64,000 nucleotides of DNA from Bacteroidota bacterium (GTDB taxonomy: Bacteria; Bacteroidota; Bacteroidia; AKYH767-A; OLB10). Position numbers and translations under genes: made by a program. The notes beneath the pieces were generated by a model, which did no database searches, was not told the origin of the DNA, and saw nothing but the letters and a program-made list of their open reading frames with translations. Numbering within the stretch: the first letter of the stretch is position 1; the number at the start of each line of letters is the position of its first letter. Location of the stretch: contig JADKFV010000008.1 in NCBI GenBank assembly GCA_016717325.1, positions 115,451 through 179,450 on the forward strand, read 5' to 3'. Positions 56,532-64,000 of this stretch are shown here, in pieces.

Positions 56532-58256
56532 ATGAATCGTAAGTTTAAATTTGTTATTATTAAAAAGCGGTTTGCATTGAATACAATACAATTAAAGTTG
56601 GCAATTTTTCTGGTGTTTAGCAGTATTATAAATTTAATGCATGGCCAAACATCTTCTTGGCTGTGGGCGAATTCTACTGGTGGTTTAAATGACGATGTTG
56701 CACATTCTGTTTCAACCGATTCTTCTGGAAATATATATGCGGTTGGTTCTTTTAATAGTCCAACAATTACTTTTGGTTCAACTACTTTTAATAATTCAGG
56801 TGATTGGGATATGTATATTGTTAAATATGACATGGCAGGTTCTATTCTTTGGTCACAATCTGCAGGTGGTAGTGCAACTGATCGTGGTATAGCAGTTACC
56901 ACAGATCCTTTAGGGAATGTCATAGTTGCAGGTTCTTTTGCAGGCGCTACTATTACATTTGGTTCCACCATACTTATTAATACAAACCCTGGCCATGACG
57001 ATGTGTTCATAGTTAAGTATAATTCAGTTGGAGGTGTGCTTTGGGCTGTTTCTGGAGGAGGTATGTGGTCTGATGTTCCCAATGCTATTTCGGTTGACTC
57101 TTTTAGTAATTTAATCGTTGTTGGAAACGTAAGAGGTGAAACCATTACTTTCGATACAATTACTATTAGTAATCCTGTTAATGCAAACGCAACAGATTTT
57201 TTCATCGCAAAATTTAATTCCTCAGGCAATGTACTTTGGGCTAAAACGGCAGGGGGGTCAAATTGGGAATATGCTAATTCTGTTGCAATAGATTTTGCTG
57301 GCAATGTTTTGGTTGGAGGCGTTTTTAGTGGATTGTCAATCACTTTCGATTCTATAACTTTAAATTCCTCGTATTCTACTGATAAATTTTTCATCGCAAA
57401 ATATGATCAAAATGGCAGTATTCTGTGGGCCAAAACTGCCATTGGTAGCATGTATGGTAATGTTTGGGTAACTTCAGTTTGTGCAGATAAATGGAATAAC
57501 GTAATTGTTACTGGGCATTTTTCAGGTACAAATTTAAAGTTTGATACTACTAACTTGTATAATCCAAATCCAACTAAATATGATATTTTTTTAGTAAAAT
57601 ATAATGACTCAGGCTCATTTTTATGGACAAAATCTGAAGTTGGTTCCGATCAAGATTATGCAGTTTCAGTTATTTCAGATTCAATGGGAAATTTATTTGT
57701 TGCTGGCGGATTTCAAAGCCCTAATATTGTCATTGGTTCACACATAATAACAAATGCTTTTCTGGGTAGTTATGATTTTTTTATTGTCAAATATGACTTC
57801 TCAGGAAATGCGATATGGGCACAATCAGAAGGAGGTAGTGGTGATGATTTAGTCCGTACATTAACATTAGATCCTTTCGGCAGTATTATAGTTGCAGGCC
57901 GGTTTAGTAGCCCAAGCATGCCATTCGGATCAATAATTTTGACTAATTCTGGCAATTTACAAGACATGTTCATTGCAAAACTCAACAACTCAACCAGTTT
58001 AGAAGAAACAATAAGCCCTTTATCTTTTGTAATTGCGCCAAACCCTTTCACAACACAAACCAAAATCATGTTCGATATGGAGCAAGTAAAAACAGTTATG
58101 AAAATAATTGATGTAGTTGGAAATGTAATTAAAGTAGTAAATGTTGCATGCAAGCAATTAATTATTGAAAAAGGGGAGATGGAAGCAGGTATTTATTTTT
58201 TACAAGTTATTGATAAAAATCAAAATGTGATTACAAGAAAAATTGTTGTGCAATAA
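56532..58256 (+). CDS. SBBP-repeat beta-propeller T9SS protein, paralogue 2
   Basis: 574 aa. The N-terminal signal is long (IQLKLAIFLVFSSIINLMHGQ after a basic stretch, about residues 18-38). Eight or so SBBP repeats follow (SVSTDSSGNIYAVGSFNSPTI, FIAKFNSSGNVLWAKTAGGS and similar). The sorting domain is FVIAPNPFTTQTKIMF to GIYFLQVIDKNQNVITRKIVVQ. It clearly derives from the same ancestor as the gene at 54634; the paralogues differ across their length, so the duplication is not recent. Confidence 0.9.
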   Translation: MNRKFKFVIIKKRFALNTIQLKLAIFLVFSSIINLMHGQTSSWLWANSTGGLNDDVAHSVSTDSSGNIYAVGSFNSPTITFGSTTFNNSGDWDMYIVKYDMAGSILWSQSAGGSATDRGIAVTTDPLGNVIVAGSFAGATITFGSTILINTNPGHDDVFIVKYNSVGGVLWAVSGGGMWSDVPNAISVDSFSNLIVVGNVRGETITFDTITISNPVNANATDFFIAKFNSSGNVLWAKTAGGSNWEYANSVAIDFAGNVLVGGVFSGLSITFDSITLNSSYSTDKFFIAKYDQNGSILWAKTAIGSMYGNVWVTSVCADKWNNVIVTGHFSGTNLKFDTTNLYNPNPTKYDIFLVKYNDSGSFLWTKSEVGSDQDYAVSVISDSMGNLFVAGGFQSPNIVIGSHIITNAFLGSYDFFIVKYDFSGNAIWAQSEGGSGDDLVRTLTLDPFGSIIVAGRFSSPSMPFGSIILTNSGNLQDMFIAKLNNSTSLEETISPLSFVIAPNPFTTQTKIMFDMEQVKTVMKIIDVVGNVIKVVNVACKQLIIEKGEMEAGIYFLQVIDKNQNVITRKIVVQ

Positions 58257-58315
58257 ATTTTATTTGCACAAAAAATGGTATCAATGAAAAGTTTAAACAA
58301 GTAAAATAAAGCAAA

Positions 58316-59058
58316 ATGAAAAAAATTAAAATGACAATTCTTGCTGTGCTAATGGTAATATCAATTAGCGGGTTTTCGCAATCGAAAGAAGTGAGAAATA
58401 ATATTTCGATAGGCGGTGGCAGTGGCGGTTACAATGGCGACCTTGGCACTACATGGTTCGAAATGGAGGAGGAGTGGTATGGTTTTATTGGCCTTTACCA
58501 AAGCCGTTATTTAAATGCTTCGTTCGATTTGAATACTTCAATAACCTTTGGCGATTATGGTCATTGCAGAATGGATGGTGAAAATCAATATCGTGACGCT
58601 GGCACCGAAGTGTTGAATATGCTTGGGCGCTTAACTTCGTTTGTTGTTGCAGGTAAATACAAATTTGCCAACGGATATATATTGAAAGAAAATGCAAAGT
58701 TGGCGCCATACATTTATTTGGGTGCAGGTAAATAATATTTCGGAACATTGGTGGAAAGACAAACCGCGTGCACAAATTGGCAACTACACATCGCTCAATG
58801 CAGGGCTTGGTGTACGTTATAATTTATGCCATAAATTTAATATCGGATACAACATGGGCTATGGATATTTTATACTAAGAGTAGATAGATTTTCGAATGA
58901 AAGTATAACGTACTCTTAGTAATGCCGAACAACTACAATAGCTTGTTTTTCCAAAACCTAAGTTGTTTCGGTATATAAACGATGGTATTGACAAACGCAG
59001 CGAAGGCGCGAATGATATGTATATGCAAAATGCCATTTTGATTGGTATGAGATTTTAA
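58316..59058 (+). pseudogene. Outer-membrane beta-barrel gene interrupted by a frameshift and a 56-bp element
   Basis: Signal MKKIKMTILAVLMVISISGFSQ opens a barrel protein (NNISIGGGSGGYNGDLGTTWF, FIGLYQSRYLNASFDLNTSITFGDYG). The frame shifts near 58730 (YLGAGK-stop should go on VNNISEHWWKDKPRAQIGNY). It continues through GLGVRYNLCHKFNIGYNMGYGYFILRVDR to TYS and is then cut by stop codons at the left end of the 56-bp element. After the element the original end returns: NDGIDKRSEGANDMYMQNAILIGMRF to a stop at 59058, a normal barrel C-terminus with terminal Phe. I infer that the element was inserted into the last loop of the gene. Confidence 0.75.
58920..58975 (+). repeat. 56-bp dispersed hairpin element, copy B, inside the beta-barrel gene
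   Basis: Starts TAATGCCGAACAACTACA and ends CCTAAGTTGTTTCGGTATA. The 25 right-end bases are identical to copy A (40306-40361, other strand), and the centre differs. The ends are imperfect inverted repeats, giving a stem of about 12 bp. In-frame stops at its left end truncate the surrounding ORF. Confidence 0.85.
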
Positions 59059-59183
59059 TTTTTATTGTTCAAAATTCTTAAGCAAATATTTGTACTATTC
59101 TCTTAACTATGAACTTGTAAAAATCTTCTATATTAGTTTATGCAATTTTCAAATTGATGCATCATCATCGAAATTTATAGAGA

Positions 59184-60097
59184 ATGAATCGATACCTTTT
59201 TGTTATTTCTGTTTTTATTTTGAGTTCCCTTTGGGCTTCATCACAAGATATTTCTGTGGCAAAGTTTGAAGATGACCATGCTACTATTGCTCAAATGGAT
59301 TTGGCAATTTGTGGAAATCAATTTCAAAAAATGGAGAATGGTTTTAATGAATTGTATGTAAAGCAAGAACGTAATCATCAAAAGAAAGAAGAATGTAACT
59401 ATGATTACAAACCCGTAACAGGAAACAATAATCGGTGTTATCTTAACAAATGTTGGGCAAAAAAAAGTAATGTCAGAGTAAAGCACCAGGGCTACGATTC
59501 ATCGAATTTGTTTACAATGATTTTTATACATGGCCTATTGAAAGAGTTTGTATTCCCCTGTACAAAGAGAAGCCTGTTATCAAAGATTTAAATGATGGTA
59601 CTTTTTATTATAAAATTGAAGATAAGGAATTCAGAGGAACTCAAAATAATTGCAAGTGCCTGCCAGAGTTTGCTAAAGTTTCTTGTCCTCGAGGTGAAGT
59701 AAACATAAATGAATTAAATACGGGCGACACCGTTTGGACAAAAAGTAAAGATGGGAAAAAAATTGCGGTACCTGTTTTAATTGCAAACAAAGTAGCAGTG
59801 AGTGACGCACATTTGATGGTGCATATTGATTTGGCAGACGGAAGAAATATACAAGTTACTGCCGGCCATCCATCTTTTGTTAATGATAAAAGCATTGGTG
59901 ATTTTGAAATCGGTGATTATTATGATGGAAGCAAAATAATTAATAAATATGAAATGATTTATTCCGAAAAATTTACCTACGACATTTTGCCCGAAGGTGA
60001 AACAGGATTTTATTGGATAAACGGAATTCTTTTAGGAAGCACACTTTACAATTATAATAGTTTGGTAAACAATATAAATTGCGGAAAAAATAAATAG
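59184..60097 (+). CDS. Secreted protein with a Hint (intein/Hedgehog-like) domain, frameshifted
   Basis: Signal MNRYLFVISVFILSSLWASSQ, then a region with DISVAKFEDDHATIAQMD and Lys/Asn-rich text. Frames change near 59440-59510, after which RFIEFVYNDFYTWPIERVCIPLYKEKP leads to the Hint domain: CKCLPEFAKVSCPRGEVNIN (Cys near the start as in Hint block A), ELNTGDTVWTKSKDGKKIAVPV, LADGRNIQVTAGHPSF (block B TxxH-type), then YSEKFTYDILPEGETGFYWINGILLGSTL. That last part is the usual end in Bacteroidota secreted Hint proteins. It lacks a clear C-terminal His-Asn splice junction, so self-splicing is doubtful; cleavage or a structural role is possible. Confidence 0.75.
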
Positions 60098-60203
60098 AGC
60101 CGCAAGCAGTTTTGTAAATGTTAGAAAACTAATTTCACTTTTTACACTAAAGGTTTTATCATTGTTTAAAGTTATTTTCCTCCATATTCAAAGCGAAATC
60201 ATT

Positions 60204-60742
60204 ATGAAATCAATCTGCGTTTTTCTTTTTCTCTGTTTGAAATTATTACCTGTTCTTTCACCAGCAAGTATTCAACATGATACAGACACTCCCAGAAATA
60301 TTGCATCCGAATACATGCAAAACATTTACAACGAGGAAACAAAATCTTTCAATCCTTCGTACAACTACTCGAACCTTTGGGACATAGATGGCGATAAAAA
60401 AACGATTCCATTTATTTTATTGGCAATGGCGGTGTTCATACTTTTTACTATTTGCGTTTGATTTTATCTTCCAGTGGCGTTCCAAAAGATTACCCTTTTT
60501 TAGAACTCGATATGCCTTACATATCGGAAAAAAAATTGTTGGATGAGTTTGGTAAAAATCCCGCAGTTCAATTTGTGGATTACGATTTCGATAACGATGG
60601 AGTAGTGGATTTATATCTTAATTTTTCTGCTTCATCAATAAAAGTTCCTGATAGCTGGCGCATGCAAGGCGTTACAACAAAGTGTGTGTTTATGCATTTT
60701 ACAAAAGGTAAAATTAAAGTGAGTGATTTTAAGTTTCGGTAG
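60204..60742 (+). CDS. Secreted protein with an EF-hand-like DxDxDG motif, one frameshift
   Basis: From ATG 60204 the signal is MKSICVFLFLCLKLLPVLSP; then NPSYNYSNLWDIDGDKK. One A in an A run restores the frame near 60400 (NDSIYFIGNGGVHTFYYLRLILSSSGVPKDYP), and the rest reads FLELDMPYISEKKLLDEFG, VDYDFDNDGVVDLYLNFSAS and KCVFMHFTKGKIKVSDFKFR. The two D-D-D-G loops (DIDGDKKND, DYDFDNDGVVD) look like calcium loops of the EF-hand or VCBS type. About 180 aa in all. Function unknown. Confidence 0.65.
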
Positions 60743-60886
60743 CAAATTATTTTTTCACCAATCACTTTTGATAATTGCAGTGATTAATTAAAAAAGAATT
60801 TCATAGTGGCAAATTTTATTTGCAAAGAGTTTTTTAATTTTTAAAATTCGATGGTGATATGATGTGATTATATTTATTTTTACACC

Positions 60887-61934
60887 ATGAATAATGAAGA
60901 ACCGAAACCACCGCGCAGAGTTCGATACAAGGGCACACACCCGAAATCTTTTAAAGAAAAATATAAAGAACTACAGCCCGATTTATATGCTGATGATGTA
61001 GAAAAGATTATGCAGAAGGGTCATACTCCTGCCGGTATGCATCGTTCTATTTGTGTGAATGAAATTATGCAATTTCTAAATGTACAACCCGGCCAAACAG
61101 GACTTGATGCAACACTCGGTTATGGTGGACACACTCTGGAAATTTTGAAACGTTTATTGCCCGGTGGCATTTTGTATGCTACCGATGTTGATCCTTATGA
61201 GTTGCCACGTACACGTGAACGCTTAGATGCTTTGGGTTATGGCGAAGATGTTTTGAGAATAAAAAAAATGAACTTCGCTGATGTTGATCAAATTGCTGCT
61301 GAGGCCGGTCCACTTAATTTTGTGCTTGCCGACCTTGGTGTATCATCCATGCAAATTGATAATCCCGATCGTGGGTTTTCGTTGAAGGTGGATGGGCCGC
61401 TCGATTTGCGACTCAATCCAAAAAGTGGAAAACCTGTTTCGGAGATTTTGAAAATTATTTCGCAAAACGAATTAGAAGAAATACTTTTTGAAAATGCCGA
61501 TGAACCCTATTCAGAAGTTATAGCCGAAGCAATTACATTACATATTAAAAAGGGAAATGAAATAAGTACCACTACGCAATTGAAAGAAGTGATTAAAGAT
61601 GCCCTCCAATTTATACATCCTGATGAGCGTGCGGAAAAAGTAAAAAAATCTTGCCGGCTTTGCTTTCAGGCATTGCGTATATATGTGAACGATGAGTTTG
61701 GTGTGCTCGAAAAATTTCTCGAAAAACTTCCTTACATATTAGCGACCAATGCACGTGTGGCTATTCTCACATTTCATTCGGGCGAAGACAGGCGCGTAAA
61801 AATCTTTTCAAAATTATTTTCGTGCCGGCATTTATAGCGATATAGCACCCGAACCTGTGCGTCCTTCGTTAGAAGAAATTAGTAGCAATCCCCGTGCACG
61901 TTCTGCAAAGTTGAGGTGGGCTGTGAAGAGTTGA
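60887..61934 (+). CDS. RsmH-like SAM-dependent 16S rRNA (cytosine-N4) methyltransferase homologue, C-terminal frameshifts
   Basis: Homologous to RsmH/MraW, which methylates C1402 N4 of 16S rRNA. The SAM motif is GLDATLGYGGHTLEILKRLLPGG, followed by NFVLADLGVSSMQIDNPDRGFSLKVDGPLDLRLNP, RLCFQALRIYVNDEFGVLEKF and FHSGEDRRVK. Two one-base losses near 61803 and 61826 end the frame at HL-stop; restored it continues IFRAGIYSDIAPEPVRPSLEEISSNPRARSAKLRWAVKS to 61934. It has a 50-residue basic N-terminal extension (PPRRVRYKGTHPKSFKEKYKEL), HTPAGMH in place of the family's HxPVLL, and it is not in a dcw cluster. It may be a paralogue with another target. Confidence 0.8.
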
Positions 61935-62216
61935 ATGGATTTATTTTTTTTCTAAACATTTATTCCAAATAAATGCCTTGAAAATTTTGAACATATATAA
62001 ATTGTTATTCGACAACAGGATTATTAATTTCAATAATTTATTTTTCTTACCAACTCCGCTATTTTATGTTTGGTAGCAAAACCCTAAATGATAAAGTTTC
62101 ACCATCGTAAAGCACGTCATACTCTTTGAAATTAGTTGAAGCGAAATGTTTTTAATCTATTTAATTGGGGTTGAACAACAACTATCAATCAAATAAATCT
62201 CTTGAATAAAAAGTAC
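61935..62216. other. Convergent intergenic region
   Basis: AT-rich, between the RsmH-like gene and the lysozyme-like gene. No ORF and no strong hairpin with a T run was found. Confidence 0.4.
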
Positions 62217-63155
62217 TTAAGCAAAAATATACTGTGAAGGATTCATTACCCATGTAGCATTTTCAATCATTACTGCTTCGGCTTCTCTGCGTATTATCAA
62301 TCCGCGTGATCCCTTATCGGTAATGTTGCCATCTTTATCTTTTTTAGGTTCCCACAAACGTTTCATTTTTCTAAACTCTGCTGCTATTGCTTTTAATTTT
62401 TTATCCTTGATAAGCTGAATCAGATTGTACATTTCTACCCTTCTGTCACCGGAAAGTTTTGTGCCTCTGTTATAGATCAAAGATACAATAGCTGACTGTG
62501 CATCGGGCTGAAGTTGCGATACTTCGGGATAGATTCTTTTGGTAAGTTTAGCATGTTCAGGAATTGAACTGGAATAAAATACTTCATTTGCAATTTCCCA
62601 TGGAACACTTGCCGATTTAATATTGGGAGTTAATGCTCTTTGGGCTGCCGCACCTTTTAATCCAATCACGCTGCTTAATTTATTTATATCTGCTTGTGGT
62701 AATTTTTTAAAATCATCGGCAAATTTAGCGGCCGTGCAATATCCTAAATCATAACCAATTCCAATTGTTACACCACTCGATTCTTTGGGCCAGATAGGGT
62801 TTGTAAATCTTGATATATAAGCTGCCTTTCCGCCAATTTCCCATTGCAAAATATTTTCGATGCCTTCGTTAGAAAGCACCATCGATGTATTAGCCGGCAG
62901 GGTAGGGACGGTGGTATCAAAAATTTGTTCGATACGCGAAATGGTTGCAACACCATAAATTCCATCTACATCTTTACCCGTAAATCCAAGAAATTTTTGT
63001 ATTGCTTTTAAGTGATCGGTTAATGTTGCACTTGTTACGTTTACAGATTGTAACACTTCAAACGCTTTACAAGTGGCCATATCAAACACACCTGTTTGTG
63101 TTACTTTTAAACTTTTTTGAATATTTTTTATTCTGCTTTCGATAGGTGATGCCAT
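62217..63155 (-). CDS. Lysozyme/pesticin-like hydrolase with N-terminal peptidoglycan-binding-like repeats
   Basis: 312 aa. There are two peptidoglycan-binding-like repeats at residues 5-80 (IQKSLKVTQTGVFDMATCKAFE and AIQKFLGFTGKDVDGIYGVATISRIEQIF). From residue 90 there is a T4-lysozyme/pesticin-type domain: EGIENILQWEIGGKAAYISR (catalytic Glu candidate in WEIGG), SGVTIGIGYDLGY, DAQSAIVSLIYNRGTKLSGDRRVEMYN and RLWEPKKDKDGN near the end. There is no N-terminal signal peptide, so it would need a phage-type holin, a contractile system or lysis to reach the wall. Enzymatic class is inferred from motifs, and the exact cleavage is unknown. Confidence 0.8.
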   Translation of the reverse strand: MASPIESRIKNIQKSLKVTQTGVFDMATCKAFEVLQSVNVTSATLTDHLKAIQKFLGFTGKDVDGIYGVATISRIEQIFDTTVPTLPANTSMVLSNEGIENILQWEIGGKAAYISRFTNPIWPKESSGVTIGIGYDLGYCTAAKFADDFKKLPQADINKLSSVIGLKGAAAQRALTPNIKSASVPWEIANEVFYSSSIPEHAKLTKRIYPEVSQLQPDAQSAIVSLIYNRGTKLSGDRRVEMYNLIQLIKDKKLKAIAAEFRKMKRLWEPKKDKDGNITDKGSRGLIIRREAEAVMIENATWVMNPSQYIFA

Positions 63156-63696
63156 TGTTTTAATTTATTTATTTTAATTTTTGCCTACTCTGTTTATCAT
63201 CTTGCAGACTGTGAAAAACTATTTCCTCAACAGCTGCACGTTAATAACATGTGCATAAATAGAAAACTTAACTGCTGTTCAGTATTTTTGAAAAAATATT
63301 TTGCATGCATAGCTTTGCTAAAGCCAATAGACATCAGGTAGATTATACTTTTCGATTGTCGTGTTTCTGCACACAATCATGTTTGCTTTATCGATGTATT
63401 TGTCGATAAACTCGAATTAGTGCAGTTGAAATTTGAAAGTGTAATTGTTGTTCTGATAAATTAAATAGCTAATAATGACATAAAACGTATACAGTCATAG
63501 ATATTGCCCGGTTTGGGACCGACTAATTATTTTAAAACAAATTTTTTTACATCCCGGTGTTTTATGCTTTGCGATGTGGCGGAGTTTTAGCACTAAACTT
63601 CGTTCGGAGAACTGAACTTTCACCTTGCTCAAATGTTACTATTCACACTGCCTGTCCACTAAAGCAAAACCCGCTGTAAACGTAATTTTTTAAATC
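63156..63696. repeat. Gene-free stretch with an attC- or MITE-like inverted-repeat element
   Basis: Between 63551 and 63677 there is a roughly 125-bp element whose ends are imperfect inverted repeats: CCCGGTGTTTTATGCTTTGC (63553-63572) against AAAGCAAAACCCGCTG (63661-63676). Internal words are GCGATGTGGCGGAGTTTTAG and TTCGTTCGGAGAACTGAAC. From memory, elements of this kind (GGGTTTTGC ... CCGCCACATCGCAAAGC) occur widely between Bacteroidota genes; this is not checked. It begins about 20 bases after the stop of the partial gene at 63697. The rest (63156-63550) shows a TTTATCGA/TCGATAAA pair and no gene. Confidence 0.45.
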
Positions 63697-64000
63697 TTAA
63701 ATATTCATGTCCTTGTTTTCTATGTCTATACTTAACGAATCACTTCGTTTGGGCTTTGGAGCATGAATATTTGAGCTGTTTATATTTTTAATTTGCTTCA
63801 ATACTTCCACGCAATTGTCAACCATTTCTATTGAGGTTCGCTTAATGTATTCACTCTTTTTAAATTGCATTACATTTTTGTCCATGTCTTCTGCAGTCCA
63901 TCCGCGACTCCATCCCAAAAAACTAAATGGAGGAAAAGTAAATCCGAGGTCGGTAAAGAAGCACATCATCTGACCGGCTACTTGTTGTATATTATCCTGT
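63697..64000 (-). CDS. Hypothetical protein, N-terminal part off the right edge
   Basis: At least 101 codons, open to the window edge (…QQVAGQMMCFFTDLGFTFPPF) and ending at 63697. It has an aromatic-rich segment (FTFPPFSFLGWSRGWTAEDM) followed by a helical, charged part (MVDNCVEVLKQIKNINSSN) and a polar, Lys/Ser-rich end (PKPKRSDSLSIDIENKDMNI). I do not recognise the family. Its position next to the lysozyme-like gene is not by itself evidence of a shared function. Confidence 0.5.
   Translation of the reverse strand, partial: QDNIQQVAGQMMCFFTDLGFTFPPFSFLGWSRGWTAEDMDKNVMQFKKSEYIKRTSIEMVDNCVEVLKQIKNINSSNIHAPKPKRSDSLSIDIENKDMNI

Noticed and set aside
56516..57394. 292-codon minus-strand ORF
   Set aside because: It is the antisense shadow of the SBBP repeats at 56532-58256; repeat periodicity keeps the opposite frame open.
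63421..63600. tRNA-like cloverleaf near GGGACCGACT
   Set aside because: No acceptor stem or T-loop (GTTCGANTC) could be assembled.

Overview
The window is AT-rich DNA from a member of the Bacteroidota. Evidence is the many secreted proteins ending in Por/T9SS type A sorting domains, promoters matching the Bacteroidota -7 consensus TAnnTTTG (for example upstream of 1582, 15068 and 46178), the ArsS arsenosugar pair and the MoaC-MogA fusion. I cannot place it below phylum. I saw no rRNA, tRNA, CRISPR array, transposase or phage block.

Layout. (1) 0-6.5 kb: a BNR-repeat protein cut by the left edge, a LolA-fold protein, the arsenosugar pair, a T9SS subtilase, a lipoprotein and a beta-barrel protein. 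(2) 6.9-14 kb: a molybdenum-cofactor and C1 operon (moeA, TSUP permease, mobA, moaD, moeB-rhodanese, moaE, fhs, fdhD). (3) 14-14.75 kb: a small coiled-coil membrane-protein gene lying between fdhD and a 157-bp partial copy of fdhD. (4) 15-28.8 kb: a surface-protein block made of one giant Cys-rich T9SS protein (about 2,570 codons, frame-broken) followed by a roughly 2-kb unit present three times (tail module of the giant protein plus a 501-515 aa secreted protein) and a remnant of a fourth. (5) 29-34.4 kb: NAD-dependent formate dehydrogenase (fdhB, fdhA) with many frame breaks, then an intact moaC-mogA fusion. (6) 34.5-42.7 kb: ordinary genes (PH-domain protein, ABC exporter, M43 protease, STAS protein, purA, lipoprotein). 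(7) 42.7-46.3 kb: a glucose/sorbosone-dehydrogenase-like T9SS protein. (8) 46.3-54.4 kb: the MoxR / DUF58 / DUF4350 / DUF4129 / membrane protein / SpoIIM cluster with a divergent RDD gene. (9) 54.6-64 kb: two SBBP-repeat T9SS paralogues, a beta-barrel gene interrupted by a 56-bp hairpin element, a Hint-domain protein, an RsmH-like methyltransferase, a lysozyme-like protein and a gene cut by the right edge.

How the genes work together. Regions 2 and 5 form one functional set: Moco synthesis and sulfuration (MoaC, D, E, MogA, MoeA, MoeB, MobA, FdhD) serves a Cys-type formate dehydrogenase that should pass electrons to NAD, while Fhs puts formate into the folate pool. MoaA is not in the window. 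The surface-protein block sits inside this set, between fdhD and fdhB.

Sequence quality matters here. Many genes carry single-base indels, often in homopolymers, at roughly one per 3-4 kb. In fdhB-fdhA the density is far higher (about 20 in 4.4 kb) although catalytic motifs are intact. I treat most breaks as probable sequence errors, but real decay cannot be excluded from the sequence alone.
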